Shown here: piece by piece, positions 33,324 to 42,322 of the stretch
Numbering within the stretch: the stretch's first letter is position 1
Layout of the letters: each line of letters begins with the position of its first letter
From: an uncultured Acidobacteriaceae bacterium
GTDB taxonomy: Bacteria > Acidobacteriota > Terriglobia > Terriglobales > Acidobacteriaceae
Direction of reading: 5' to 3'
Assembly: GCA_937879855.1 (NCBI GenBank)
Contig: CALFMO010000061.1
Span: forward strand, 1-64,000
Length of the DNA stretch: 64,000 bases
Program-made: the position numbers and the translations under genes
The notes under the pieces: generated by a model
Seen by the model: the letters and a program-made list of their open reading frames with translations, nothing else
The model's database searches: none
Told to the model about the DNA's origin: nothing

Positions 33324-34448
33324 TCACAGCGGGTTTCCTTCCCAAACACTGCCGGGCTGAATCATGATCTTCATTGACGAAGACTGCGGATGCGCTGCCA
33401 GATGCAAGGCCTGGGGGCTCTGCGCCAGCGGGAAGCGATGACTCACCAGTCGTTCTAAATCCATCTCACGGCTCAGGACGAAACGCACCGACTCCTCCTG
33501 CAAATCGACCGATGCACTGTAGGACCCCACCAGGGTTTTCTCGTCGACGCAGATAGCTGCTGGATCGATCACAGCTTCTCCGTGCTGCGTTTGCGCAAAC
33601 AGCAATACTCGCCCACCGGGACGGGCCGCATCCATCGCGGTGCGAATCAGGGAATTGCCTCCGACCGCGAGGATGACCGCGTCGGCGCCACGCCCTTCTG
33701 TATGCTCGCGGACGCGCTCCACCACATTCGACCGCGAAGCATCAATTGTAAGGTCTAATCCGAAACTTGATCCTATTCTAAGCCTCTCGGGATACAAATC
33801 GGAAGTAATTACGGTGGCCCCGGCCCGCTTGGCCAGCACACTCAAGATGATGCCGATGGGGCCTTGGCCGATGGCCAGGACCGTTTCACCTCGGCGCAGG
33901 CGCAGGGCCTCGATTCCTTTCATGCAGGTGTTTACCGGCTCGACGAAACAGGCCTGCTCGAAGGAGACGCTGTCGGGAATGCGCACGGTGCCGTGCTCGA
34001 CAATCCAGTCCATGACGCGGACATATTCGGCGAAACCGCCGCCGGAAGGCTCAAACCCGGCGGTGCAACCGACCTTCTTGTAGGTCGCGCATTGGGCGAA
34101 GGTCTTGTTCTGGCAGTAAAAACACTGGCGGCAGGGGATGTGGTGGAAGACCATCACGCGGTCGCCAGGGCGGTAATTCTGCACCCCCTCGCCGATGGCA
34201 GCGACTACGCCGGAAGTTTCGTGCCCGAAAATGCGCGGCGAAGAATGCGATCCGGTTGAAATCTTCTTGAGGTCAGTGCCACAGACGCCGCACGAGTGGA
34301 CCCGGACAAGCATCTCCGCGGGGCCAATCTGGGGAACAGGAACGGTTTCCAGGCGTATGTCATTCACGCCGCGGTACACGGCAGCCAGCATAGTCGCAGG
34401 GATCGAGCGGGAATTGGTTTCGAGCGCAAACTGTCCGGCTATCGCCAT
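33324..34448 (-). CDS. Zinc-dependent alcohol dehydrogenase family protein, copy 1
   Basis: Medium-chain dehydrogenase of about 374 residues from ATG 34448; ATG 34391 (MLAAVYRGVND) is a possible shorter start. CGVCGTDLKKISTG and FGHETSGVVAAIGEG carry catalytic zinc ligands, and CRQCFYCQNKTFAQC the structural-zinc loop. The coenzyme fold is AIGQGPIGIILSVLAKRAGA. It is similar in design to the gene that follows, so the two probably arose by duplication and diverged. It heads a two-gene operon and diverges from recN across a 302-base region. Substrate unknown. Confidence 0.87.
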   Translation of the reverse strand: MAIAGQFALETNSRSIPATMLAAVYRGVNDIRLETVPVPQIGPAEMLVRVHSCGVCGTDLKKISTGSHSSPRIFGHETSGVVAAIGEGVQNYRPGDRVMVFHHIPCRQCFYCQNKTFAQCATYKKVGCTAGFEPSGGGFAEYVRVMDWIVEHGTVRIPDSVSFEQACFVEPVNTCMKGIEALRLRRGETVLAIGQGPIGIILSVLAKRAGATVITSDLYPERLRIGSSFGLDLTIDASRSNVVERVREHTEGRGADAVILAVGGNSLIRTAMDAARPGGRVLLFAQTQHGEAVIDPAAICVDEKTLVGSYSASVDLQEESVRFVLSREMDLERLVSHRFPLAQSPQALHLAAHPQSSSMKIMIQPGSVWEGNPL

Positions 34449-34750
34449 TGTTTCTATTTTAAATGATGCCGGGGTCGGTTCGTTTCGGGTCAAGGGCATA
34501 GGTGAGCTGTTGGTAACGGGCCTCCAGCCAGCGTGCGGTGGCGTACGCAACTTGTTGGCAGCGACTTCTGTGAGCTACCGGCTTCGAGAGCAAGGACGCC
34601 CCTTCGACAAGCTCAAGGGAGGCTCTGGCGACAGCCAGCAGGATGCCGACGCTACTCTTTGCGCTGATGGGCCGCCGCGCGCCGCCACGGACTTTGCAAT
34701 CGGTTTCATGCTATGCTGCGCAAAACTTTCGGTTTTCCCAGGACTGAACT
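34449..34750. other. 302-base divergent promoter region (dehydrogenase / recN)
   Basis: No gene seen. It must hold promoters for both directions. A fragment CCCCTTCGACAAGCTCAAGGG at about 34599-34619 resembles a dispersed repeat. TATGCT at about 34712 could be a -10 for recN, but no good -35 is at the normal distance. Confidence 0.35.
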
Positions 34751-36502
34751 GTGCTGATTGAAATGCGGCTCGAAAACTACGCGGTGATCGACAACCTGTC
34801 GGTGGAGTTCGGGCAGGGATTGAACCTTCTGACCGGCGAGACCGGGGCGGGGAAGTCGATCCTGGTAGACGCCTTGGCGTTGCTGCTGGGCGACAAGGCC
34901 TCAAGCGACATAATTCGCACCGGCGCCGAGCGCGCTGTAGTGTCCGCAGTGTTTGATGCCGAGGGCGCGGCGGAGAAGCCGCTGGCTGAGATTCTGGAAG
35001 CTAATGGATTGGACGAGTCGGACGACGGATCGCTCATCCTGAGGCGCGAGATTGCGGCCGGAGGCAAAGGCCGTGTGTTTGTCAACAATCAGCCGGCGAC
35101 GGTCGCCGTGTTGCGTTTGCTGGCGCCTTATCTGGCGACGGTTCATGCGCAGAACGAATCCCTAGCATCGTTTGACGGTCCGACGCGACTCAGTTTGCTG
35201 GACGCATTTGCGGGCAGCCAACTGGAAGCAGTAGAGGGCCGCTTTGCGGCATGGAAGGAGATTCGCACCCGTATCTACGACCTGGAGCGCGGCGAACAGG
35301 ACCGGTTGCGGCTGGTAGATCTTTGGATTTTCCAGAAAAAGGAGATCGACGAAGCGCGGCTGCAGAGTGAGGAGGACGAGCGGCTGGAGACGGAAAAGCG
35401 CGTTCTTGCCAACGCCGAAAAAATCTACAACGCGGCGATGAATGCCTTTGACCTGCTGTATGAGGGCAACGGCTCGACCGCGTCGTCGCTGCGTGCGGCG
35501 CAAAAGCAGGTGGAACAACTGGTTCGTTACGAGCCCAAGTTTCAAGAAGCGCTGGCAGCGCTTGAGACGGCGCGCATCAGCGTGGAGGACGTGGGCGCAA
35601 CCGTGCGCGACTATGCGGGAGGAATTCACGCTTCGCCGGAACATCTGGCGCAGGTGGAGGACCGGCTCGCGCTGCTCGATCGGCTGAAGCGGAAATACGG
35701 ACCGTCGCTGGATGAGGTGATGAAGTTCGGTGCGGAAGTCACGCGCAAGTTGGCCGAGGTTGAGAACAAGGACGAAATTCTGCGCGGTTTGCGAAGCGAA
35801 CTGGCGAAGACGGCCGGGGAATATCTGAAGGCGGCACGGGCGCTCTCGAAAAAACGCGCGGACGCCGCACGACGGCTAGAAACGCTGGTGGAGGCGGAGA
35901 TCAACGACCTGGCAATGAAGTCAGCGTTCCGTATTGAGATGACCAGTTCGGAGGACCAAGGGAACTGGACTGGGTCGGGCTTCGATCAGGTGCTGTACAT
36001 GATCTCGACGAATCCCGGAGAGCCGTTGCGGCAACTGGAGCACATCGCGTCGGGAGGGGAGTTGTCGCGAGTGATGTTGGCGTTGAAGGCTAGCGTGGAG
36101 GCGGGTGCAGGCGAGAAAGTCAAAACTTCCGCCCCTCCGGCAGGCTCGGGGCAGGCCCTGCCGCAAAAAACGCGACAAGGACGGGGCACCCAACGGACGC
36201 TGGTTTTTGATGAGATCGACACCGGGATTGGAGGACGCGCGGCGGAAGCCGTGGGCAAGAAGTTGAAGACGCTGGCGCGATCGAATCAGGTGCTGTGCGT
36301 GACCCATCTCCCGCAGATCGCGACCTTCGGCGATCATCACTACGTCATCGAGAAAAAGGAATCCGGCGGACGCACGCGCACCAGCATTCGGAGAGTTATC
36401 GGCGAAGAGCGCACGGAAGAAGTAGCGCGCATGCTTAGCGGGGCGAAGCTGACGGAGACTTCCCGGAAACATGCGGAGCAGATGATTAAGGCTAACGGGT
36501 GA
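34751..36502 (+). CDS. recN: DNA repair ATPase RecN
   Basis: SMC-like ATPase of double-strand-break repair, 583 residues, GTG start at 34751. The Walker A motif is LTGETGAGKSILVDALALLLG near residue 30, followed by a long coiled-coil pair (about 155-370, with a break near 270) and the ABC signature ASGGELSRVMLALK near 434. Walker B is LVFDEIDTGIGG, and CVTHLPQIATFGD follows. Between signature and Walker B about 27 residues (KVKTSAPPAGSGQALPQKT...) are extra compared with E. coli RecN and are encoded by a GC-rich palindromic repeat. The 3' end overlaps the converging TonB-like gene by 11 bases. Confidence 0.95.
   Translation: MLIEMRLENYAVIDNLSVEFGQGLNLLTGETGAGKSILVDALALLLGDKASSDIIRTGAERAVVSAVFDAEGAAEKPLAEILEANGLDESDDGSLILRREIAAGGKGRVFVNNQPATVAVLRLLAPYLATVHAQNESLASFDGPTRLSLLDAFAGSQLEAVEGRFAAWKEIRTRIYDLERGEQDRLRLVDLWIFQKKEIDEARLQSEEDERLETEKRVLANAEKIYNAAMNAFDLLYEGNGSTASSLRAAQKQVEQLVRYEPKFQEALAALETARISVEDVGATVRDYAGGIHASPEHLAQVEDRLALLDRLKRKYGPSLDEVMKFGAEVTRKLAEVENKDEILRGLRSELAKTAGEYLKAARALSKKRADAARRLETLVEAEINDLAMKSAFRIEMTSSEDQGNWTGSGFDQVLYMISTNPGEPLRQLEHIASGGELSRVMLALKASVEAGAGEKVKTSAPPAGSGQALPQKTRQGRGTQRTLVFDEIDTGIGGRAAEAVGKKLKTLARSNQVLCVTHLPQIATFGDHHYVIEKKESGGRTRTSIRRVIGEERTEEVARMLSGAKLTETSRKHAEQMIKANG
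36138..36163. repeat. Palindromic repeat inside recN
   Basis: CGGCAGG (36138-36144) and CCTGCCG (36157-36163) flank CTCGGGGCAGGC; the surrounding bases from about 36120 to 36195 have low protein-like constraint and encode the extra RecN segment. It interrupts a conserved gene without breaking the frame, as in hpnE. Confidence 0.5.
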
Positions 36503-37286
36503 TGATGAGGCGGTCGGTGGCGCGGCTCTCGGCCAGCGTGGTCTTCTCCGAGTTATCGGCGACCCTGATGCTGAAGTTAACGACGATCTTGGCCATTGTT
36601 TCGACCGGCTGTCCGTCGCGCAACATCGGCTTGAAGTGCCACTCGCGGACCGCCTGCTGAGCGGCTGCCGCCAGAATCGCCGGACCACTCAGTATGTGCA
36701 GATCCTGAATAATGCCGTCTGCGCCGATTACGGCCTTCAACACCACCGAGCCCTGCACGTTCATATGCTGCGCCAGCAGCGGATAAGAAGGCTCGGGCCG
36801 GATCGCGTCAGGGGAGATCGGCTCACGCTCGGCTGCGTTGTTCACCGGAGCCGCGCTGGGCTGCATAATCTGTATCTTCGAAGCATTGCTCCCTGGACGC
36901 GCAACGCGGTGAGTGGTGCCAGCCACTACTTCCACATTCAACGGAGGCAGCACGGTGCGGGTGACCACAGGAGCGGCGGATTTGGGTGCAGCGGACTTGG
37001 GTGTGACGGACTTTGGGGCAACCTGCTTTTGCGCCACGGGCGCGGGAGTCGATGGTTTCACGGCACTCGGAACCGGCTGCGACCGAGGCGCCGCTGCTTG
37101 CTCCGTTCCATCCGAATCCAGGATGAGAGGGTTCGATCCGAACCAGAAGTCCCGATCGGTGACCAGAAGAACGCCTATGGCAGCGATCAGAATGACGAGG
37201 GCGAGCAACAGCCTGTGGGATTGCCGGGTCTGAAGGGCCGCCCGATCCTCTAAGGTTGCGCTCGGTCTTGTTTTTTGCTGCGTCAT
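36492..37286 (-). CDS. TonB-like energy transducer / TonB C-terminal domain protein
   Basis: 264 residues from ATG 37286 (an earlier start at 37361 would add an unrelated stretch). A cytoplasmic N-terminus precedes a single span, LLLALVILIAAIGVLLV. A Pro/Ala/Lys-rich periplasmic spacer follows (KQVAPKSVTPKSAAPKSAAP). The C-terminal TonB fold reads PEPSYPLLAQHMNVQGSVVLKAVIGADGIIQDLHILSGPAIL, then AVREWHFKPMLRDGQPVE. Such proteins couple the proton motive force to outer-membrane receptors, or in Acidobacteriota occur in many copies of unknown partner. No exbBD is adjacent, although tolQR lies 7 kb away. Confidence 0.85.
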   Translation of the reverse strand: MTQQKTRPSATLEDRAALQTRQSHRLLLALVILIAAIGVLLVTDRDFWFGSNPLILDSDGTEQAAAPRSQPVPSAVKPSTPAPVAQKQVAPKSVTPKSAAPKSAAPVVTRTVLPPLNVEVVAGTTHRVARPGSNASKIQIMQPSAAPVNNAAEREPISPDAIRPEPSYPLLAQHMNVQGSVVLKAVIGADGIIQDLHILSGPAILAAAAQQAVREWHFKPMLRDGQPVETMAKIVVNFSIRVADNSEKTTLAESRATDRLIITR

Positions 37287-37562
37287 TTTCGCTGACCCGA
37301 ACCCGGCTGATCTGGAAGTCTGCCTAACGACCTTCATATGTTGCGCGAACTGGCACGCCATGACAATGGCACGCGCCGGGGGGAAGGGGGCACGACCGGG
37401 CCATGCGACTGAGCCGACGGGTTTTGTGCTTCGGGAGGACCCCTGTTGTGATTTCCGTCACAGCCCGGCGCTCTCCCGTGGGATATACGGTGAAGCATGA
37501 AACCGCATAGTCAGAAAGATCGCGTCACTTGGCTCCGGGGGCCCGCAGTCCATTGTGAAGAT

Positions 37563-38282
37563 ATGCCGACAGATTCAGAGACCCCGTGGCGGCTGGTGCT
37601 ACTGGGAGCGCCCGGCGTGGGCAAAGGCACGCAGGCCGAGCTCCTCAATCAACGAATTGGCGCCTGCCATCTCTCCACTGGCGACATTTTTCGGGCTGCC
37701 GGGAGCTGCGGTGAATGCGGGCTGAGCCCTGCGATGCAGCAAGCGCTGGAGTACATGCGGCGCGGCGCCCTGGTGCCGGATGCAACTGTGTGGGAGATCG
37801 TTCGCGAGCGACTCAGCTGCCTGCAATGCGATGGTGGCTTCATTCTCGATGGGTTTCCCCGAACGTTGGGGCAGGCTGAATCCTTGAAGCAATTGATGGA
37901 TAGCGAAGGGCTAGGACTGACCGCCGTCGTGAGTTATACGCTGCCCTTGTCCGAAATCGTAGACCGCTTGGGCGGCCGCAGGACTTGCGAGAAATGCAAG
38001 GCGGTATATCACGTGATCGAGCGCCCGCCCAAGGTTGCGGATCGCTGCGATCGCTGTGAGGGCAAGCTGTTTCAGCGCGAGGATGACCGGCCTGAATCGA
38101 TCAAAGTGCGCCTCGAAACCTACGAGAGGAGCACGGCACCGCTGATCGAGTTCTATCAAAAACTTTGCCTGCTCATCGAAGTAGAGGCCAAAGGTTCTCC
38201 TGAGGAAATCTGCCATCGGACGCTGAAGCAACTCAGAGCGCACCACGCCCGAAGAGTGGGTTCGCTGGCGGCGCTCGACTAA
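37563..38282 (+). CDS. adk: Adenylate kinase with additional cysteine pairs
   Basis: Phosphoryl transfer between ATP and AMP; 239 residues from ATG 37563 (ATG 37497 is an alternative). The P-loop LLGAPGVGKGTQAE, the AMP-binding LSTGDIFRAA, ILDGFPRTLGQAE, and the LID arginine pattern DDRPESIKVRLETY are present. The LID holds a four-Cys zinc site: CEKC and CDRC. Two more pairs, CGEC at about residues 49-52 and CLQC at about 85-88, are not usual for the enzyme. A ribosomal-operon adk normally exists in such genomes, so this may be a specialised second copy; I cannot see the other one here. It stands alone and has no partner gene. Confidence 0.87.
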   Translation: MPTDSETPWRLVLLGAPGVGKGTQAELLNQRIGACHLSTGDIFRAAGSCGECGLSPAMQQALEYMRRGALVPDATVWEIVRERLSCLQCDGGFILDGFPRTLGQAESLKQLMDSEGLGLTAVVSYTLPLSEIVDRLGGRRTCEKCKAVYHVIERPPKVADRCDRCEGKLFQREDDRPESIKVRLETYERSTAPLIEFYQKLCLLIEVEAKGSPEEICHRTLKQLRAHHARRVGSLAALD

Positions 38283-38460
38283 GGCCCTTGGCCCCGTGCC
38301 ATTCAAGGGTCAGATTTCCCTGTTCGCTGCTAATCCCCGCGCTTTCTGTGGCTTACGTTGACCACCCCGGCACTTTCCGGTAGTTTATTAGTATCGCCAC
38401 AATGGGGATCGTGTACCCTAAGGGCAGGGGTTTGTGGCGGCTTTTGAGACTGAGAAAGCA

Positions 38461-38486
38461 GATTCCTCGCTTCGCTCGGTATGACA
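38461..38486. repeat. Dispersed repeat half-copy upstream of ispH
   Basis: GATTCCTCGCTTCGCTCGGTATGACA is one arm of the same palindrome family seen at 30115-30190 and 53093-53178. It lies in the 272-base region before ispH, which holds no gene. Confidence 0.6.
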
Positions 38487-38554
38487 TGTAAGGGACGAGT
38501 GCTTGTGAAGGGGCTTAGTCCCGAAGAGTTGACGAGGCGGAGCGTTTCTGGAAT

Positions 38555-39565
38555 TTGGGGAGTGGGCTAAACATCGTGGCTGGAATTCTAGGCAAGACCG
38601 ACGGAAAAACTCTACTGTTGCTGAAGCCGAGAGGTTTCTGCGCGGGCGTGGTGCGGGCCATCGATGTCGTCCGCATTGCCCTGGAGGCGTTTGGGCCGCC
38701 GATTTATGTGCGCAAGGAAATCGTCCATAACAGCTTTGTGGTCGAGGAACTGCGCGGCAAGGGCGCGATTTTTGTCGATAGCGAAGACGAAGTGCCCAAC
38801 GGCGAACGCATCATTTACAGCGCGCACGGAGTTTCTCCGGAAGTGCGCGAACACAGCGCGCGGCGCGGGTTGCGGGTGATTGATGCGACTTGTCCGCTGG
38901 TCACCAAGGTCCATGTGGAAGCCGTGAAATTCGCCAAGGAAGGGTATTCGCTCATCCTGATCGGCCACAAAGATCACGATGAAGTGGTTGGAACTCTGGG
39001 CGAAGCGCCGCTGGTCACGCAGGTTGTGGGATCGCCTGAGCAGGTGAAATCGCTGAGCGTGCCTGACCCGGATCGCGTTGCTTACTTGACGCAGACTACT
39101 CTGAGCCTGGATGAGACCAAGGACATTATCACGGCGCTGAAGAAGAAATTTCCCAACATCAAAGGCCCCGCCGCGCAGGATATCTGCTACGCCACCGAGA
39201 ACCGCCAGGTCGCGGTGAAGCAAGTAGCTTCGGAATCCGACTTGCTGCTCGTCGTCGGGTCGGAAAACAGTTCGAACTCCAACCGCTTGGTGGAAGTGGC
39301 GCGCAACCTGGGCACGAACGCGCATTTGATCGACAGTTGCAACGACATTGAGGCGGAGTGGCTGAAGGGCGTGAAGACTATTGCGTTGACCGCCGGAGCC
39401 TCCGCACCCGAGTGCCTCGTCGAAGAAACGGTGACGTTCTTGCGCAACAAGGGATTCGACAACTTGCAGGAACTGGAAGTGATGCCTGAGAACGTACGCT
39501 TTGGGCTGCCGCCCGAGATCGTTGAGGCGATTGCAGCCGCCCCGTCGAGCGCGACTGCTGATTAG
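38555..39565 (+). CDS. ispH: 4-hydroxy-3-methylbut-2-enyl diphosphate reductase
   Basis: Last step of the MEP pathway, making IPP and DMAPP from HMBPP on a [4Fe-4S] cluster. The three cluster cysteines are Cys29 in RGFCAGV, Cys113 in DATCPLV and Cys211 in DICYATENRQ; EIVHNSFVV and SAHGVSP, which hold substrate-binding His, and VVGSENSSNSNRL are also present. The protein has 336 residues from TTG 38555; GTG 38576 is an alternative start and gives a more typical N-terminus. It begins the co-directional run that continues with squalene-hopene cyclase, and so supplies the precursors for hopanoids. Confidence 0.96.
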   Translation: MGSGLNIVAGILGKTDGKTLLLLKPRGFCAGVVRAIDVVRIALEAFGPPIYVRKEIVHNSFVVEELRGKGAIFVDSEDEVPNGERIIYSAHGVSPEVREHSARRGLRVIDATCPLVTKVHVEAVKFAKEGYSLILIGHKDHDEVVGTLGEAPLVTQVVGSPEQVKSLSVPDPDRVAYLTQTTLSLDETKDIITALKKKFPNIKGPAAQDICYATENRQVAVKQVASESDLLLVVGSENSSNSNRLVEVARNLGTNAHLIDSCNDIEAEWLKGVKTIALTAGASAPECLVEETVTFLRNKGFDNLQELEVMPENVRFGLPPEIVEAIAAAPSSATAD

Positions 39566-39597
39566 TTGCAAGCGTTGTGTTTACAAAGGTGTGAGAT

Positions 39598-39792
39598 ATG
39601 AACATTGACGAGCGCCTTGATCGGTTGACCGAGCGGCACGAAGCCCTGACCCAAACGGTGGAGATTCTCGCCCGAACCACCCACGAACATACTCAGCAGA
39701 TCACCGACATCATGGAAGCCGCTGCTCGCCTCTTACACATCGCCCAAATCCACGAACAGCGCCTGACGCGTCTGGAGGGTGGCGAACAATGA
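39598..39792 (+). CDS. Small coiled-coil protein upstream of the cyclase gene
   Basis: A 64-residue protein with AGGTGTGAG just before ATG 39598. Heptad-like spacing of Leu, Ile and His (LDRLTERHEALTQTVEILARTTHEH) suggests one long helix forming a coiled coil. No signal or membrane span is seen. The gene starts 32 bases after ispH and ends 31 bases before the preferred start of the cyclase gene, so it is probably part of that operon. Role unknown. Confidence 0.6.
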   Translation: MNIDERLDRLTERHEALTQTVEILARTTHEHTQQITDIMEAAARLLHIAQIHEQRLTRLEGGEQ

Positions 39793-39823
39793 ACGTTCGC
39801 GATTGAAACGGAGTAGTGAATTC

Positions 39824-41806
39824 ATGGAGAATAGCTCCCCCGATTCCAACATAGTTTCCGTACCTCTAGGTTCAAACCCACAGCTTCGCTTCGGAAAAAT
39901 TGAGGAACTGGGCAGCCGCGTAGGCGCGGCGATTGCCGCTGCGCGCAAGTATCTTTTTTCGCAGCAGCACGAAGATGGATATTGGTGTGGAGAACTCGAG
40001 GCGGATACGACGCTCGAGTCGGACTACATCCTGCTGCACACGCTGCTCGGTACCGGGAATCAGGAGAGGTTTCAGAAGGCAGCCAACTGGATTCTGCGTC
40101 ACCAGAACGAAGACGGCGGGTGGAGTATTTACGCCGCCGGGCCGTCGAACATCAGCGCGTCGGTGAAAGCCTACTTTGGCCTGAAGCTGGCGGGATACAC
40201 GGCGGATCATCCGGCCCTGCAGCGCGCCCGCAAGAAAATCCTGGAGATGGGCGGCGTCACCGAAGTTAATACATTTACCAAGATCTATCTGTGTTTCTTT
40301 GGGCAATACGACTACGACGCAGTCCCGGCGATTCCGCCTGAGATCGTGCTGTTCCCCAACTGGTTCTGGTTCAACATCTACGAAATTTCTTCGTGGTCGC
40401 GCGCCATTCTCGTTCCGTTGTCAATCTGCTACGCCAAGAAGCCGTTCAAGAAAATTCCGCGCGAGATGGGCGTGGAGGAATTGTTTGTCGGCGGAATGCA
40501 GAAGTCGCGCATGCACTTGCATTGGGCCAAAAAGCTGGTTTCGTGGCGCAATTTCTTCCTAGTGCTCGATCGCATGACGCACTGGCTGGAGCGCGTACAC
40601 GTTCGGCCTCTGCGCTCGATCGCCTTGAAGAGCGCGGAGAAATGGATGCTCGAACGCTTCGAGATGAGCGACGGGCTGGGCGCGATCTATCCCTCGATGA
40701 TGAACGCGATCATCGCGCTGCGCTGCCTGGGATATTCGCTGGACGATCCGCAGGTGATTCGCGCGATGGACGAGTTTGAAAAGTTGGGGATCGAGGAGGA
40801 AGACACGTTCCGCATGCAGCCTTGCATGTCTCCTGTATGGGATACAGCGTACGCAATGTTTGCGCTGGGCGAGGCAGGAGTGCCGGCGGATGATCCACGG
40901 ATGGTGAAGTGCGCGGACTGGATTCTGCAGAAACAAGTACGCAATGTGGGCGATTGGAAAGTGAAGAACAAGACCGGGCAGCCGGGTGGCTGGTACTTCG
41001 AGTTTAACAACGAGTTTTATCCCGATGTGGATGATAGTGCGATGGTTTGCCTGGGGCTGAGTCGGGTCGAGCACCCTAATGGGCGCTACCAGCGCGAGTC
41101 GGTGCAGCGCGCCATCGACTGGATCTTTTCCATGCAGTGCAAGAATGGCGGCTGGGCGTCGTTTGACAAAGACAACGACAAGATGGTGTTCCAGTACATT
41201 CCTTTCGCCGATCACAATGCGATGCTCGACCCGCCGACCGTGGACATCACCGGTCGCATCCTCGAGATGCTCGCGACCTACGGGTACGACAAAGATCATC
41301 GCGCGGTGAAGCGGGCAATTCAATTCATTCGCGACGAACAGGAGCCGGATGGCAGCTGGTTCGGTCGCTGGGGCGTGAACTACATCTACGGCACGGCGCT
41401 GGTATTGCGCGGGTTTGACGCGATCGGCATGGACCTGCATGAGCCCTGCGTGCAACAGGGCGCCGAATGGTTGCGCATGGTGCAGAACGCCGACGGCGGA
41501 TGGGGAGAGACCGTGGGCTCCTACGACGATCCGAGCTTGCGTGGGCAGGGCGAGAGCACGCCTTCGCAGACCGCGTGGGCGATCTTGGGATTGCTGGCAG
41601 CGAACGATATTCGCAGCGACTCTGTGGCGCGCGGTGTTGCCTACCTGCTGCGTACGCAGCGAAAAGACGGATCGTGGGATGAGCCGTTCTTCACAGGCAC
41701 TGGCTTCCCGCGCGTGTTCTATTTGATGTACCACCTCTACCGCGATTACTTCCCCCTGCTGGCGCTGACGACGTATGCCAAGGTGATGGAGAAGAACGGG
41801 GCCTAG
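39824..41806 (+). CDS. shc: Squalene-hopene cyclase
   Basis: Cyclises squalene to hopene and hopanol at the membrane; about 660 residues. ATG 39824 is chosen because GGAG lies upstream; a GTG at 39779 would overlap the small gene before it. The catalytic acid motif at residues 401-406 is DVDDSA, the DXDDTA motif with Ser for Thr. QW-type motifs occur through the protein, such as QNEDGGWSIYAAG, QCKNGGWASFDKD, QEPDGSWFGRWG and QNADGGWGET. The C-terminal TGFPRVFYLMYHLYRDYFPLLAL is the usual end. The precursor squalene is made by hpnC/D/E about 8 kb away on the other strand. Confidence 0.96.
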   Translation: MENSSPDSNIVSVPLGSNPQLRFGKIEELGSRVGAAIAAARKYLFSQQHEDGYWCGELEADTTLESDYILLHTLLGTGNQERFQKAANWILRHQNEDGGWSIYAAGPSNISASVKAYFGLKLAGYTADHPALQRARKKILEMGGVTEVNTFTKIYLCFFGQYDYDAVPAIPPEIVLFPNWFWFNIYEISSWSRAILVPLSICYAKKPFKKIPREMGVEELFVGGMQKSRMHLHWAKKLVSWRNFFLVLDRMTHWLERVHVRPLRSIALKSAEKWMLERFEMSDGLGAIYPSMMNAIIALRCLGYSLDDPQVIRAMDEFEKLGIEEEDTFRMQPCMSPVWDTAYAMFALGEAGVPADDPRMVKCADWILQKQVRNVGDWKVKNKTGQPGGWYFEFNNEFYPDVDDSAMVCLGLSRVEHPNGRYQRESVQRAIDWIFSMQCKNGGWASFDKDNDKMVFQYIPFADHNAMLDPPTVDITGRILEMLATYGYDKDHRAVKRAIQFIRDEQEPDGSWFGRWGVNYIYGTALVLRGFDAIGMDLHEPCVQQGAEWLRMVQNADGGWGETVGSYDDPSLRGQGESTPSQTAWAILGLLAANDIRSDSVARGVAYLLRTQRKDGSWDEPFFTGTGFPRVFYLMYHLYRDYFPLLALTTYAKVMEKNGA

Positions 41807-41857
41807 ATGGTTCGCGTTTCTTCGCTCGATTGATGCAGGCTGGTCTCTATTATCCTG

Positions 41858-42247
41858 ATGGCGATGGCCTTAGCTATGCCGACACTCGAAACTGTTCTGA
41901 AACGTTTTGAAACGCCCGACGAACTGCGGACGTTCGAAAAAGGAAAGTTCGAACTGGTTCGCCTCGGCGGTATGACGATCGGTCGGGCCACTTACGAGCC
42001 GGGATGGAAATGGTCACTACATGTTGGGCCCACCGTAGGCGCGTCGCGCTGCAACGTCGAGCATGTTGGGCTAGTGCTCTCTGGCTGCGCCACAGCCGCG
42101 ATGGAGGATGGCACAATCCACGAACTTCGCCCCGGAGTGCTCTTTCACATTCCACCCGGGCCGCCCGGCCATGATAGTTGGGTCGTGGGAAACGAGCCCT
42201 ATGTCTCGCTCCATTTTCTCGGCGCGGACCAATACGCGCATAAATAG
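41858..42247 (+). CDS. Small cupin-fold protein
   Basis: A 129-residue single-domain cupin. The first half carries GRATYEPGWKWSLHVGP and CNVEHVGLVLSGCATAAMEDG. The second has ELRPGVLFHIPPGPPGHDSWVVGNEPYVSLHFLG. His and Glu residues in both barrel motifs could bind a metal. The start could be ATG 41858 or either following ATG. It lies 51 bases behind the cyclase gene and 75 bases before hpnA on the same strand. No cupin is a standard part of hopanoid clusters, so its role there is open; it may modify or sense something in the pathway or be an inserted neighbour. Confidence 0.75.
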   Translation: MAMALAMPTLETVLKRFETPDELRTFEKGKFELVRLGGMTIGRATYEPGWKWSLHVGPTVGASRCNVEHVGLVLSGCATAAMEDGTIHELRPGVLFHIPPGPPGHDSWVVGNEPYVSLHFLGADQYAHK

Positions 42248-42322
42248 TCTTTTTCACGGAACAGGGAAGCCCAGTGCCGGCGGCTGGAGTTCCTCATCTG
42301 ACCAAGAACTGAGAACCTGCTT

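Noticed and set aside
40559..41734. 391-residue open frame opposite squalene-hopene cyclase
   Set aside because: Same reason: antisense to a clearly coding gene, with low-complexity His/Arg composition.
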